This document shows positions 8,247 to 16,980 of a DNA stretch of 26,009 bases, one piece after another. Location: positions 1 through 26,009 of the forward strand of contig JBGQDM010000040.1 of NCBI GenBank assembly GCA_041495845.1, given 5' to 3'. The stretch is from JBGQDM01 sp041495845 (GTDB taxonomy: Bacteria; Acidobacteriota; Terriglobia; Terriglobales; Acidobacteriaceae). Made by a program: the position numbers and the translations under genes. Below the pieces are notes generated by a model that saw only the letters and a program-made list of their open reading frames with translations, did no database searches and was not told the origin of the DNA. Position 1 is the stretch's first letter; every line of letters begins with the position of its first letter.

Positions 8247-8411
8247 ATGTTGACCGCGACTGCTCTTCTTCTTCTGACCGTTCTGGGGACCCTCTCTGCC
8301 GGAGTTCTTGCCAGCTATGGCATTCTGACCGGAATTCTCTACGCTTTTGGCGGCCGTCGACGCCAGCCCACTCCCGCGGCCCTGCAGCAGTCGCACGCCA
8401 GCGGCGACTGA
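8247..8411 (+). CDS. Small single-pass membrane protein, hypothetical
   Basis: The 54-residue product has one hydrophobic segment (about residues 5-34) followed by a short basic, Pro/Gln-rich tail (GGRRRQPTPAALQQ). The frame is open upstream to 8151, but the ATG at 8247 begins directly at the hydrophobic segment and GTGAGG lies 11 nt before it. No family is recognised. It precedes the CPBP protease gene by 74 nt and could be in the same unit. It might also be a chance ORF, though the clean membrane-plus-basic-tail pattern argues for a real gene. Confidence 0.45.
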   Translation: MLTATALLLLTVLGTLSAGVLASYGILTGILYAFGGRRRQPTPAALQQSHASGD

Positions 8412-8485
8412 GGCCACTCGAAACTCCCCACCCGCACCTTTGCTCGCTACCTGCTATGGTGTAGTGTCACCAGCGACCTGCCGCC

Positions 8486-9310
8486 GTGTCGACGCCGCTC
8501 AACCCGTTCTCTGCTCCTGCATCTGCTCCCCCGTCTGGCGCGCAGCCTCCCTCCTACGCCGTGCTTCCGGCTGCACCCGTCGAAGACCCCGCTTGGGGAC
8601 TGGTCGAGGTGCTCCTGTTTACATTGCTCACCCTGGGAGCGATTTTCTTCAGCATTTTCCCCGCTTGGATGGCGCTGCGCTGGCTCTTGCATTCCCCGGT
8701 GCCGCTGCAGGACCTCATCAAATATCCCGTCATGCTGGTACTGGCCCAGGGCTTGGCGTATGTCATCGTGCTGGCGGCAATCGGCATTTTCCTGGCTCAC
8801 CCACCGCGGCCGGGCATCCTTGCCGGCCTGCGCTGGAACTGGCCGCAGCACTGGACGCGCTATGTCATCTTCGGCATCGCGTTGTCCATGGGGCTGCAAA
8901 CGCTGCTGCACTTCCTGCCGGTTCCGAAAGACCTGCCCATCAACCGGCTCTTCCAAAATGCCCGCGAAGCCGCCGTGCTCTCCGTCTTCAGCGTCACGCT
9001 CGCGCCCGCGTTCGAAGAAGTATTTTTTCGGGGATTCCTCTATCCCGTGATGGCCCGGCGCCTCGGCATGTACGCCGGCATCGGGTTGACCTCGGTGTTC
9101 TTTGCCCTGCTCCATGCCCAGCAACTGGGAGGCTCATGGGCCCCCGTGTTTGCCATCTTCCTCGTGGGCGTCGTGCTCACCACGGTGCGCGCCGTAAGTA
9201 AGTCGCTGGCCGCCAGCTTCATCGTCCACGTCGCCTATAACGGGACTATCGCGCTGGCCGCCCTGCTGGTCACGTCCTTCTACCGCCACATGGAGCGGCT
9301 CAAGCCGTAG
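8486..9310 (+). CDS. CPBP (CAAX/Abi) family intramembrane metalloprotease
   Basis: The 274-residue polytopic membrane protein is of the CPBP family, related to the Rce1 CAAX protease. Its glutamate pair motif FEEVFFRGFLYP (EExxxR) and the two histidine motifs SVFFALLHAQQL (FxxxH) and SFIVHVAYNG (HxxxN) are all intact, so it should be catalytically active. A Pro/Ala-rich, probably cytoplasmic N-terminus of ~35 residues precedes several membrane segments. Bacterial members act in peptide maturation, self-immunity to bacteriocins or membrane quality control; nothing nearby specifies the substrate. The start is a GTG at 8486 with no strong Shine-Dalgarno. Confidence 0.88.
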   Translation: MSTPLNPFSAPASAPPSGAQPPSYAVLPAAPVEDPAWGLVEVLLFTLLTLGAIFFSIFPAWMALRWLLHSPVPLQDLIKYPVMLVLAQGLAYVIVLAAIGIFLAHPPRPGILAGLRWNWPQHWTRYVIFGIALSMGLQTLLHFLPVPKDLPINRLFQNAREAAVLSVFSVTLAPAFEEVFFRGFLYPVMARRLGMYAGIGLTSVFFALLHAQQLGGSWAPVFAIFLVGVVLTTVRAVSKSLAASFIVHVAYNGTIALAALLVTSFYRHMERLKP

Positions 9311-9341
9311 GGAGCGTCCCCGTCCCGCTCCCCATGCCCTT

Positions 9342-9368
9342 CTCCGCGCACTCTGCGCCCTCTGCGGT
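9342..9368. repeat. Three tandem 9-nt units (CTCCGCGCA-type)
   Basis: CTCCGCGCA, CTCTGCGCC and CTCTGCGGT follow one another with an exact 9-nt period between the CPBP gene and pyrE, then TTTAAGGTTTT. The units differ at one to three positions. A role is not apparent, and they lie 40-66 nt upstream of the pyrE start. Confidence 0.5.
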
Positions 9369-9407
9369 TTAAGGTTTTGCACCCCGCCCGTGGTATCGTA
9401 ATTTTCG

Positions 9408-10031
9408 ATGTCTTCTTCCCGCTCCCAACTCCTCCACCTGCTCGCGGAAAAGTCCTTCCGCCTGGGAAACTTCCAGCTTTCCTCGGGCGGCGCCAGCGAC
9501 TACTACATTGACTGCCGCACCTCGACCCTCGACGCCCAGGGTTCACGCCTCACCGGGGAAGTTTTCCTCGAGGAAATCCGCGTTCGGGGCTGGAAGGCGG
9601 ACGCCATCGGAGGCCTCACCATGGGTGCCGACCCGATTGTGACTGCCGTCTCCGTCGTCAGCGGGCAGCTGCACGGGTTTCTCGTTCGCAAGGCCGAAAA
9701 GCAGCACGGCACCGGCCAGCGTATCGAGGGCTTCCGTGTGAAAGGCGCGCGCGTGGTCATTGTGGACGACGTCTGCACCACCGGCGCCTCCACCGTGCAA
9801 GCCATCGAGGCCGCCCGCGAATTCGGTTTTGAAATCGCCGGCGTCATGTGTCTGGTGGAACGCGAAGAAGCTGGCGGCCGTGTTCACGTGGAAAAAGCCG
9901 CTGCGCCCGCACCCTTTGTCGCCATCTTCATGGCCGGCGATGTGCGTGCCGAACACCTGCGCACGAAGTCCGCGTCCGGAAGGCGGGAAGATGTGATGCA
10001 CGAGATCAAGGGCTCGGGCAGCATTCACTGA
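9408..10031 (+). CDS. pyrE: Orotate phosphoribosyltransferase
   Basis: PyrE converts orotate and PRPP to orotidine 5'-monophosphate in de novo pyrimidine synthesis. The protein has 207 residues, typical for the family. The PRPP-binding loop VVIVDDVCTTGAST is at ~116-129, and the catalytic-loop region HGFLVRKAEKQHGTGQRIEG at ~89-108 carries the expected Lys residues. FQLSSGGASDYYIDCR near the N-terminus is the orotate-site signature. The stop is 2 nt before the mtnA ATG, so the two genes are almost certainly co-transcribed and probably coupled. Confidence 0.96.
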   Translation: MSSSRSQLLHLLAEKSFRLGNFQLSSGGASDYYIDCRTSTLDAQGSRLTGEVFLEEIRVRGWKADAIGGLTMGADPIVTAVSVVSGQLHGFLVRKAEKQHGTGQRIEGFRVKGARVVIVDDVCTTGASTVQAIEAAREFGFEIAGVMCLVEREEAGGRVHVEKAAAPAPFVAIFMAGDVRAEHLRTKSASGRREDVMHEIKGSGSIH

Positions 10032-10033
10032 AA

Positions 10034-11092
<1,059 letters not shown>

Positions 11093-11103
11093 AATCAGGT
11101 GCG

Positions 11104-11144
11104 CAACCCAACAAGAATTGTCATCAACCCAACAAAATTGTCAT
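11104..11144. repeat. Tandem duplication of a ~20-nt intergenic unit
   Basis: Two near-identical units beginning CAACCCAACAA and ending AATTGTCAT lie at 11104-11124 and 11125-11144; they differ by a one-base indel. The second runs into CCTGAGCAACGCGAAGGACC, a phrase that looks like a dispersed intergenic repeat. It sits between mtnA and the hydrolase gene. Confidence 0.6.
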
Positions 11145-11221
11145 CCTGAGCAACGCGAAGGACCTTTGCACGTGATGGCCCCAGCACTGAGCATCGGGAC
11201 AACGCGCCCTACGAAAGCAGC

Positions 11222-11881
11222 ATGAATTGCATCCACTCCCAGCTCACGCTCGAAAGCGGCGGCAAAGCCATCGCGGTGGATTGCTTTCTTCCCTCGGCGC
11301 AAAACACGCGCCTTCCCGCCGTCATCGGCTTGCACGGCTCTGGCGGAGGTCTGGACACTCTTGGCCTCATGGCCCAAAATCTCGCGAAGGAAGGGTTCGC
11401 CGTCTATCTGCCGCACTACTTTCAGCGTACCGGCACCATCTCCGCCGATGAGGCCGCCATGTTTCGCAACTTTCCCCTCTGGGGAAAAGCTCTCTGGGAC
11501 GTGAACAGCTTCGTCGCGCAACAGCCGACGGTGGATCCCGAGCGCATCGGACTGCTGGGACGCTCGCTCGGCGGCTATCTCGCCCTCTCACTGGCGGCCG
11601 TCGATACACGCGTCAAAGCGGTGGTCGAATACTTTGGCGGCTTGCCCAAGGAAGTCCGCTTTTTCCAGCGCCACATGCCTCCCACGCTCATCCTCCACGG
11701 CGACGCCGACACCGTGGTTCCGGTGGCGGAGGCTTACAGCGTGCAGAAAGTGCTGGAAGCAAGAAACGTTCCCTACGAAATCAAGATTTATCCCGGCGAA
11801 GGCCACATCTTCAACCTCGCCGCCCACGAAGATGCAGAACGGCGCTCGCTGGCATTCTTGAGAAAATATCTGGCGGGGTAG
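11222..11881 (+). CDS. Dienelactone hydrolase family protein (alpha/beta hydrolase)
   Basis: The 219-residue protein has an alpha/beta-hydrolase fold with a complete triad: Ser115 in GRSLGGYLAL (GxSxG), an Asp in LHGDADTVVP (161 or 163) and His195 in PGEGHIFN. LPAVIGLHGSGGG at ~31-43 supplies the oxyanion hole. Classical dienelactone hydrolases use Cys as the nucleophile, so this Ser version is probably a generic ester or lactone hydrolase; the substrate is unknown. There is no signal peptide. It is followed 8 nt later by the BrnA-like gene, so the two may share a transcript. Confidence 0.88.
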   Translation: MNCIHSQLTLESGGKAIAVDCFLPSAQNTRLPAVIGLHGSGGGLDTLGLMAQNLAKEGFAVYLPHYFQRTGTISADEAAMFRNFPLWGKALWDVNSFVAQQPTVDPERIGLLGRSLGGYLALSLAAVDTRVKAVVEYFGGLPKEVRFFQRHMPPTLILHGDADTVVPVAEAYSVQKVLEARNVPYEIKIYPGEGHIFNLAAHEDAERRSLAFLRKYLAG

Positions 11882-11889
11882 GGAAGAAC

Positions 11890-12240
11890 ATGAGGAAAGA
11901 CGCATCATCTCGGCATGGCGAGCGGAACCACAGGAAAGGCGCGCCTACTGGCAGAACCTCGAAGGCTAGTGCCAATGCCGGAACCAACTGGAACAAGCTC
12001 AGTCGCCTGAGCCCCGCCGCGATTCGCGACGGCATCATATCCGACCCCGACGCGCGCGCCACGGATGAAGCCTTTTGGAAAGACGCCAAGGTCGTGTTGC
12101 CGGCCCGGAAAGCGGTTGTGACCATGCGCCTCGATGCCGACTTGCTCGAATGGTTTCGCCAGCAGCGCGGCTATCAGACCCGCATCAACGCCATTCTCCG
12201 TGCCTACATGAAGGCCCAGGCATCCGATCGTCGCGGATAA
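11890..12240 (+). CDS. BrnA-type antitoxin family protein, no partner toxin
   Basis: The 116-residue basic protein has a C-terminal ribbon-helix-helix-like domain: VVTMRLDADLLEWFRQQ then YQTRINAILRAYM, the BrnA antitoxin pattern. The middle (NKLSRLSPAAIRDGIISDP) also resembles BrnA-type leader segments. The N-terminal ~35 residues are basic and low in complexity. AGGGAAG precedes the ATG by about 6 nt. In type II BrnTA modules the BrnT toxin gene normally lies just upstream; here that place is taken by a hydrolase, and no BrnT-like frame was found. It is either an orphan DNA-binding regulator or a solitary antitoxin. Confidence 0.8.
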   Translation: MRKDASSRHGERNHRKGAPTGRTSKASANAGTNWNKLSRLSPAAIRDGIISDPDARATDEAFWKDAKVVLPARKAVVTMRLDADLLEWFRQQRGYQTRINAILRAYMKAQASDRRG

Positions 12241-12571
12241 CTCGGGCGGCTGGTCCTCGTAGTCCCCCACACACCATCGCCAAACTGAATTTCCTGTGCG
12301 GGTGGTGTGGAAATCGCCGTCGCCAAATTGCAGAAGCGTTGTCACTTGTATCTTTCAGGCGTGACCAACTCCCCGCTTAGCGCGGCGCATCACCCCTGCG
12401 CTTCAAGCGCTTCTTCAAGCTGCTTCCGCGCTCCCATTCCGCGCCGGAAAATTTCCGCCACTGCACCATTCTTATGGAATTGACCCGCACCCCCTGCCCG
12501 CGTAACGTCCACCCAGCGCTTCAACAAAACTTAGCCAGCCGCGAGTCACTTCTGAGAGGAAAAGGAAGAAC
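12241..12571. other. Non-coding stretch between the BrnA-like gene and the next ORF
   Basis: No supported gene is seen; the open frame crossing the boundary at 12075-12380 is a shadow of the BrnA-like gene. An imperfect stem is possible between CCACACACC (near 12267) and GGTGGTGTGG (12301-12310). There is no T-tract and no clear promoter. The last 20 bases contain a purine-rich ribosome binding site for the 12572 gene. Confidence 0.4.
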
Positions 12572-12922
12572 ATGCGCCCGTTCTCATCCCCACGACGGAT
12601 GCAACCACCACCCAATGGCGAGTGGACGCTTTATCGCACGCGCTTTCTAGTGCGGGCCCGTGCGCTCACCGAACCGCTCAACTTCGTCGACGCGCTGGGT
12701 CGGGAGCACAACGGCGGCTACGGCGATTATCTGGTCGAGTCGGCCAACGGCTTACGCTGCATCGCCTCGCGGCGGGTGTTTGAAGACATTTACGTCGCGC
12801 TGGAAGGCAACGAATCAGCGGGGCTGCCACGACGCGGACCGATTTCCACAACGAAAAATGCGGCCCCGCCATCGCCCGGGAGAGAGTTCCGCTCCCGCGC
12901 CACCGGGAGACTCCTTGACTGA
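12572..12922 (+). CDS. Hypothetical protein with GDYLV-type core
   Basis: The 116-residue predicted cytoplasmic protein is not assigned to a named family. The core, GGYGDYLVESANGLRCIASRRVFEDIYVAL (given here in parts: GGYGDYLV, then CIASRRVFEDIYV), resembles the small 'PGDYLV...F...Y' domain in hypothetical proteins that read or bind small ligands; this is recognition by eye only. A strong AGGAAAAGGAAG site precedes the ATG. The C-terminal ~30 residues are Pro/Arg-rich and probably disordered. The stop lies 30 nt upstream of the first NrdR-box-like site. Confidence 0.6.
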   Translation: MRPFSSPRRMQPPPNGEWTLYRTRFLVRARALTEPLNFVDALGREHNGGYGDYLVESANGLRCIASRRVFEDIYVALEGNESAGLPRRGPISTTKNAAPPSPGREFRSRATGRLLD

Positions 12923-12952
12923 CGCGGACTTTGGGGTGTTCTTGGAGGTACA

Positions 12953-12968
12953 ATACAAGATATTGCGC
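12953..12968 (+). promoter_or_regulatory. NrdR box-like site 1
   Basis: ATACAAGATATTGCGC matches 12 of 16 positions of the NrdR box consensus aCaCwAtATaTwgtgt, the operator of the nucleotide-sensing repressor NrdR. It lies directly upstream of the TTGACA hexamer at 12976. Together with site 2 it forms a tandem pair whose centres are 30 bp apart, close to three helical turns, which is the usual NrdR arrangement. The nearest downstream enzyme gene is the ribonucleotide reductase nrdJ. Confidence 0.6.
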
Positions 12969-12975
12969 TACCCCC

Positions 12976-13004
12976 TTGACAGGCACAATATACAGGCGTA
13001 ATTT
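12976..13004 (+). promoter_or_regulatory. Candidate sigma-70 promoter of the nrdJ locus
   Basis: A perfect TTGACA (12976-12981) is followed after 17 nt by TAATTT (12999-13004), a weak -10. Site 2 of the NrdR pair occupies the spacer and abuts the -10, and site 1 lies just upstream of the -35, so a bound repressor would block polymerase. Transcription would begin near 13011 and leave a long leader before the ATG at 13335. Confidence 0.5.
12983..12998 (+). promoter_or_regulatory. NrdR box-like site 2
   Basis: GCACAATATACAGGCG matches the NrdR box consensus at 11 of 16 positions, with the core CACAATATA intact. It lies between the -35 and -10 hexamers of the candidate promoter and is separated from site 1 by 14 nt. 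Confidence 0.6.
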
Positions 13005-13334
13005 CGCAATCCCATAGCAGTTTTCCCCGCTTCACGGGAGGCGGGGGAGCAAGGGAAGCCGCAGCGGGAAGTTCGAGGTGAGCTTTTCGCGCGCCCATTC
13101 CCGGGCCGGGTGTTGGGAAGCCCGGCAGGTTCCTGCGGTGGCAAGGCCCGGCGCATGAGCAGTGTGCGGCGGGGTAGTGGGCCGTTCCCCGGCTCGGCTT
13201 TTGGATTGCAGCCGAACCGGACTCCGGGCCTCCCCCCGGGGAACGACATAACCTTGACAAACGGCATCGGTACGCCAGCCCAGAGGATTCGTATTCCCTT
13301 TTTCGGCCGGCAGCAGTTGGAGGAAAGGAGCCCC
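13005..13334 (+). other. Long GC-rich leader upstream of the nrdJ locus
   Basis: About 330 nt without a supported gene lie between the candidate promoter and the next start codon. Several stems can be drawn: CCGGGC (near 13098) with GCCCGG (near 13117), CGGCT/AGCCG arms around 13195-13230, and CCGGG/CCCGG just after. It ends in a strong AGGAAAGGAG ribosome binding site. Such length and structure suggest a regulatory RNA leader, which would fit a B12-dependent enzyme. I could not recognise the conserved B12 box, so no riboswitch class is assigned. Confidence 0.35.
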
Positions 13335-13877
13335 ATGGAAGCGTTAGCGCAGATGGTTGCCGCCTCAATGGCGCGTCACGGCGTGCACCCGGCGCCGGTC
13401 GAGCGACGCCTGCAATGGTCGGGCTGGGTGCGTTGCGAGTCCAGTTTGAGCATGCTGCTGGCGCCGAGCCAGCCGGGTATTTACGCGTTGGCGGAAGAAG
13501 TTCTGGCTCCTGGGGAGACGTCCGCGGTCGGTGGCCGTCGCATCCTGGCGGTGCTTGACGTCCGCCAGGCCAGCGATCTCGGTTTGGAAATGGGTCGCCT
13601 GTTTGCGCCCGCAAGCCCCTGGCTTGACCGCCTGCGCAACGGTCGCTGCTTTGTCCGCTATGCCATCGTGGAAGATGCTGCCGACCGTCAGGCAGCCCAC
13701 CTCGCGCTCGGCCAATGGTTGGCAGGATCGGCAGAAAAAATTTCCGGACTGAGCGCCGAGTTCCCGCTCGAACCCGGCAGCACGCCTTATGTGGTCAAGC
13801 CGTCCCAGGTAGCAGCCTCGGGGCCGGGACCGCTCGCCAAGATTGCAGCCCCCGCTCCCTTGCCCTCCGGCTTCTGA
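13335..13877 (+). CDS. Unrecognised protein upstream of nrdJ, possible degenerate GIY-YIG fold
   Basis: The product is 180 residues with a strong Shine-Dalgarno (AGGAAAGGAG, 4 nt before ATG). The N-terminus is helical. QPGIYALAEE (46-55) looks like the GIY strand of a GIY-YIG domain, ILAVLDVRQASDLGLEMGRL (70-89) falls where the second YIG strand and the following helix would be, and GRCFVRYAIVEDAADRQAA resembles the later strand-helix with its Glu. The second Tyr-Ile-Gly motif is lost, so nuclease activity is doubtful. The Pro/Ala-rich C-terminus is probably flexible. It lies 90 nt before nrdJ in the same orientation, apparently under the same promoter, which hints at an accessory role in nucleotide supply. 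The fold call is tentative. Confidence 0.6.
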   Translation: MEALAQMVAASMARHGVHPAPVERRLQWSGWVRCESSLSMLLAPSQPGIYALAEEVLAPGETSAVGGRRILAVLDVRQASDLGLEMGRLFAPASPWLDRLRNGRCFVRYAIVEDAADRQAAHLALGQWLAGSAEKISGLSAEFPLEPGSTPYVVKPSQVAASGPGPLAKIAAPAPLPSGF

Positions 13878-13967
13878 GCCCGCTGGAAGCGTAAACTCAA
13901 GAATTGGGGACAAGGGACCGCAGCAAACGCAGAGACGGAACAAAGATTCCGAAGGAGAAAGCGACAG

Positions 13968-16964
13968 ATGTCTGAAGTGACAGAAAAAACCAGCGCCGCC
14001 ATCTCGGCCGCCCCATCCGCGACCGCCCCCGTCAACCGGAAGAAAGCTCCCGGCCTCGCCTTCCGCCGCCTCTTTACCAAAGCCGGGGTCTCACCCTACG
14101 ACGAAATCGAGTGGGAACTGCGCACCGCGCAAATCACCGACGCGCAGGCCAACGTCATCTTCGAACAGAAGGACGTGGAAACGCCCAAAGATTGGTCCAT
14201 GACCGCCACCAACATTGTGGCGTCGAAATACCTGCACGGAACTCTGGGCACACCCGAGCGCGAAACCGGTGCCCGCCAGTTGATTACCCGCGTGGCCGAG
14301 ACCATTCGCGACTGGGGCGTCAAAGACGGCTACTTCCGCAGCGCGGAAGATGCTGCGGCATTCCACGACGAGTTGGCGCACATTCTCTTGCGCCAGTACG
14401 TAGCCTTCAATTCTCCCGTCTGGTTTAACGTGGGCTGCGATCGCATCGAGCCCAAGGCCGACGCGCAGAACTGGCACTGGAACGCCACCACCAGCGATGT
14501 CGAGTTTACCGCCGTCGGCTACACCAAGCCGCAGTGTTCCGCCTGCTTCATTAACTCGGTCCATGACTCGCTCGACTCCATCCTGACCCTGGCCAAGACC
14601 GAAGGCATGCTCTTTAAGTGGGGATCGGGCACGGGCACGAATCTCTCACCGCTGCGTTCTTCCACGGAAGGTTTGAGCGGCGGCGGCACCGCCAGCGGTC
14701 CGCTTAGCTTCATGCGTGGTTTTGACGCCTTTGCCGGCGTCATCAAGAGCGGTGGCAAGACTCGCCGCGCCGCCAAGATGGTCATCCTCAACGTCGACCA
14801 TCCCGATATCGTGGAGTTCATCCAGTGCAAGTCGAAAGAAGAAGCCAAGGCCTGGGCGCTGGTGGATGCCGGCTACGACGGCTCTACGCCGGACTCCGAA
14901 GCCTACTCCTCCATCTTCTTCCAGAACGCCAACAACTCCGTGCGCGTCACCGATGACTTCATGTACGCGGTGGTGCGCGATACCGACTTCTCCACCCGCG
15001 CCATCAAGGACGGCCGCGTCGTCAGCACCTTCAAAGCGCGTGAACTGCTGCACAAGATTTCTGACGCCACCTGGCGCTGCGGCGATCCTGGTATGCAATT
15101 TGACACCACCGTCAACCGCTGGCACACCTCCCGGAACACGAACCGCATCAACGCTTCCAATCCGTGTTCCGAGTACATGTTCCTCGACGACTCGGCCTGC
15201 AACCTGGCCAGCTTGAACCTGCTGAAGTTCGCGCCCAACGGCACGTTTGACGTGGAGGCCTACCGGCACGCCGTGGATGTGGTCATCACCGCGCAGGAAA
15301 TTCTGGTGGACAACGCCGGCTATCCCACCCAATCCATCGCGCGCAATTCACACGACTACCGTCCGCTCGGCCTCGGCTACGCCAATCTGGGAGCGCTGCT
15401 CATGGCCAGCGGTTTGCCCTACGACTCCGACGCCGGCCGCGATTACGCCGCTTGCGTCACCGCCATCATGTGCGGCGAAGCCTACTTGCAGTCTTCGCGC
15501 ATCGCCGAACTCTGCGAGCCGCTGACCTCCAGCACCGCCACCGTGCAGCAGAAACTAGGCTTGCACGTGGGCGAACTCATGCCCGGCGGCGCCGCCTGCC
15601 CCGGCTGGTACATCAACCGCGAACCGTTCCTCGATGTCATCCGCATGCATCGCGCCTCGGTCAACAACATCAACAGGACCAATGTTCCCACGGCGCTCTA
15701 CGAAGGCTCAAAAGCCTGCTGGGACGAAGCTCTCGCTCACGGCGAAAAATTCGGCTATCGCAATTCCCAAGTCACCGTGCTCGCTCCCACCGGCACCATA
15801 GGCTTCATGATGGACTGCGACACTACAGGAATCGAGCCGGATCTGGCGCTGGTGAAGTACAAGAAGCTGGTGGGCGGCGGCATGATCAAGATCGTGAACA
15901 ACACCGTGCCGGGCGCGCTCTTCAAGCTCGGCTACACTCACGATCAGACCGACGCCATTGTCAGCTACATTGACGCGACCGGCACCATCGAAGGCGCGCC
16001 GCATATCAAGGACGAGCATCTGGCGGTGTTTGATTGCTCGTTCAAGCCGGCCAAGGGCACGCGCTTCATCCACTACAACGGCCACTTGAAGATGATGGCG
16101 GCGGCACAGCCCTTCATTTCGGGTGCGATCTCGAAGACCGTGAATCTGCCGGAAGCGGCCACGGTGGAAGAGATCATGGAAGTCTACATCGAAGCGTGGA
16201 AGCTGGGTCTGAAGGCAGTGGCGGTCTATCGCGACGGCTGCAAGAAGTCGCAACCACTGAGCGCCGCGGGGACGAAGACGGCCGATTCCGGAACGTCGCG
16301 TGCCGTGGCGGCGGCCGCCGCCCAACAGGCGGAAAACCTGAACGGGCCACCGCGCGCCATGCGGCACAAGCTGCCGGAAGAACGCATGTCGGTGACGCAC
16401 AAGTTCAACGTGGGTGGGCACGAAGGCTACATCACGGTGGGCCTCTATCCCGATGGCGTCCCCGGCGAACTGTTTATCACCATGGCCAAGGAAGGTTCGA
16501 CGGTCAGCGGCTTGATGGATAGCTTTGCCTGCGCCGTCTCCATCGCGCTGCAACACGGCGTGCCCATGAAGTTGCTATGCGAGAAATTTGCCCACACCCG
16601 TTTTGAACCGAGCGGCTGGAGTTCCACTCCGGAAATCGGCTTTGCCAAGTCGATCATGGATTACATCTTCCGCTGGCTGCATCTGCGCTTCCTCACCGGA
16701 CAGCAGCAGTCACTGTTCGAGCACCTGCGTCCGCGGACGCTGGCGCCGGCGGGCGAAGGTGTAGGCGACCTGAACGGCAACACGACGGAAACAACGTCGC
16801 GGACCGCAACGCCAACCACCGGCAGCGCCCACGCCGCCGACCAGTTAGCCGGCATCATCGACCTGGGCGACGCGCCGACATGCTCGTTCTGCGGGTCCAT
16901 CATGACGCGGAATGGGAGTTGCTATCGGTGTATGAGTTGCGGGAGTACGAGCGGGTGTAGCTAG
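13968..16964 (+). CDS. nrdJ: Vitamin B12-dependent (class II) ribonucleoside-diphosphate reductase
   Basis: NrdJ reduces ribonucleotides to deoxyribonucleotides using adenosylcobalamin as radical source, so it works with or without oxygen. The 998-residue protein has the class II barrel: Asn398, thiyl-radical Cys400 and Glu402 in NPCSEYMFLDDSACNLASL, the second redox Cys411, and the first redox Cys193 in QCSACFINSV. LFKWGSGTGTNLSPLRSS binds substrate phosphate, and VLAPTGTIGFMMDCDTTG lies further down. A TSCPD-type domain follows (MSVTHKFNVGGHEGYITVG). The tail is zinc-ribbon-like and Cys-rich (CSFCG, CYRCMSCGSTSGCS), typical of the family's thiol-shuttling end. AAGGAG lies 11 nt before the ATG. 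Confidence 0.98.
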   Translation: MSEVTEKTSAAISAAPSATAPVNRKKAPGLAFRRLFTKAGVSPYDEIEWELRTAQITDAQANVIFEQKDVETPKDWSMTATNIVASKYLHGTLGTPERETGARQLITRVAETIRDWGVKDGYFRSAEDAAAFHDELAHILLRQYVAFNSPVWFNVGCDRIEPKADAQNWHWNATTSDVEFTAVGYTKPQCSACFINSVHDSLDSILTLAKTEGMLFKWGSGTGTNLSPLRSSTEGLSGGGTASGPLSFMRGFDAFAGVIKSGGKTRRAAKMVILNVDHPDIVEFIQCKSKEEAKAWALVDAGYDGSTPDSEAYSSIFFQNANNSVRVTDDFMYAVVRDTDFSTRAIKDGRVVSTFKARELLHKISDATWRCGDPGMQFDTTVNRWHTSRNTNRINASNPCSEYMFLDDSACNLASLNLLKFAPNGTFDVEAYRHAVDVVITAQEILVDNAGYPTQSIARNSHDYRPLGLGYANLGALLMASGLPYDSDAGRDYAACVTAIMCGEAYLQSSRIAELCEPLTSSTATVQQKLGLHVGELMPGGAACPGWYINREPFLDVIRMHRASVNNINRTNVPTALYEGSKACWDEALAHGEKFGYRNSQVTVLAPTGTIGFMMDCDTTGIEPDLALVKYKKLVGGGMIKIVNNTVPGALFKLGYTHDQTDAIVSYIDATGTIEGAPHIKDEHLAVFDCSFKPAKGTRFIHYNGHLKMMAAAQPFISGAISKTVNLPEAATVEEIMEVYIEAWKLGLKAVAVYRDGCKKSQPLSAAGTKTADSGTSRAVAAAAAQQAENLNGPPRAMRHKLPEERMSVTHKFNVGGHEGYITVGLYPDGVPGELFITMAKEGSTVSGLMDSFACAVSIALQHGVPMKLLCEKFAHTRFEPSGWSSTPEIGFAKSIMDYIFRWLHLRFLTGQQQSLFEHLRPRTLAPAGEGVGDLNGNTTETTSRTATPTTGSAHAADQLAGIIDLGDAPTCSFCGSIMTRNGSCYRCMSCGSTSGCS

Positions 16965-16980
16965 GTTGATTCTCACGTAG

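Noticed and set aside
9848..10033. Longer mtnA overlapping pyrE
   Set aside because: The upstream translation is Arg/Cys-rich frame-shifted pyrE sequence; homologues start at MIKTLEW-type residues at 10034.
13005..13334. Cobalamin riboswitch upstream of the nrdJ locus
   Set aside because: The GGGAA and CAGG-CCTGC phrases are present, but the ordered conserved core and the B12 box on the plus strand could not be matched. It is kept only as an unclassified leader.
13110..13334. N-terminal extension of the protein before nrdJ
   Set aside because: The frame is open back to 13110, but a strong ribosome binding site sits just before ATG 13335 and the upstream translation is low-complexity Gly/Arg/Pro.
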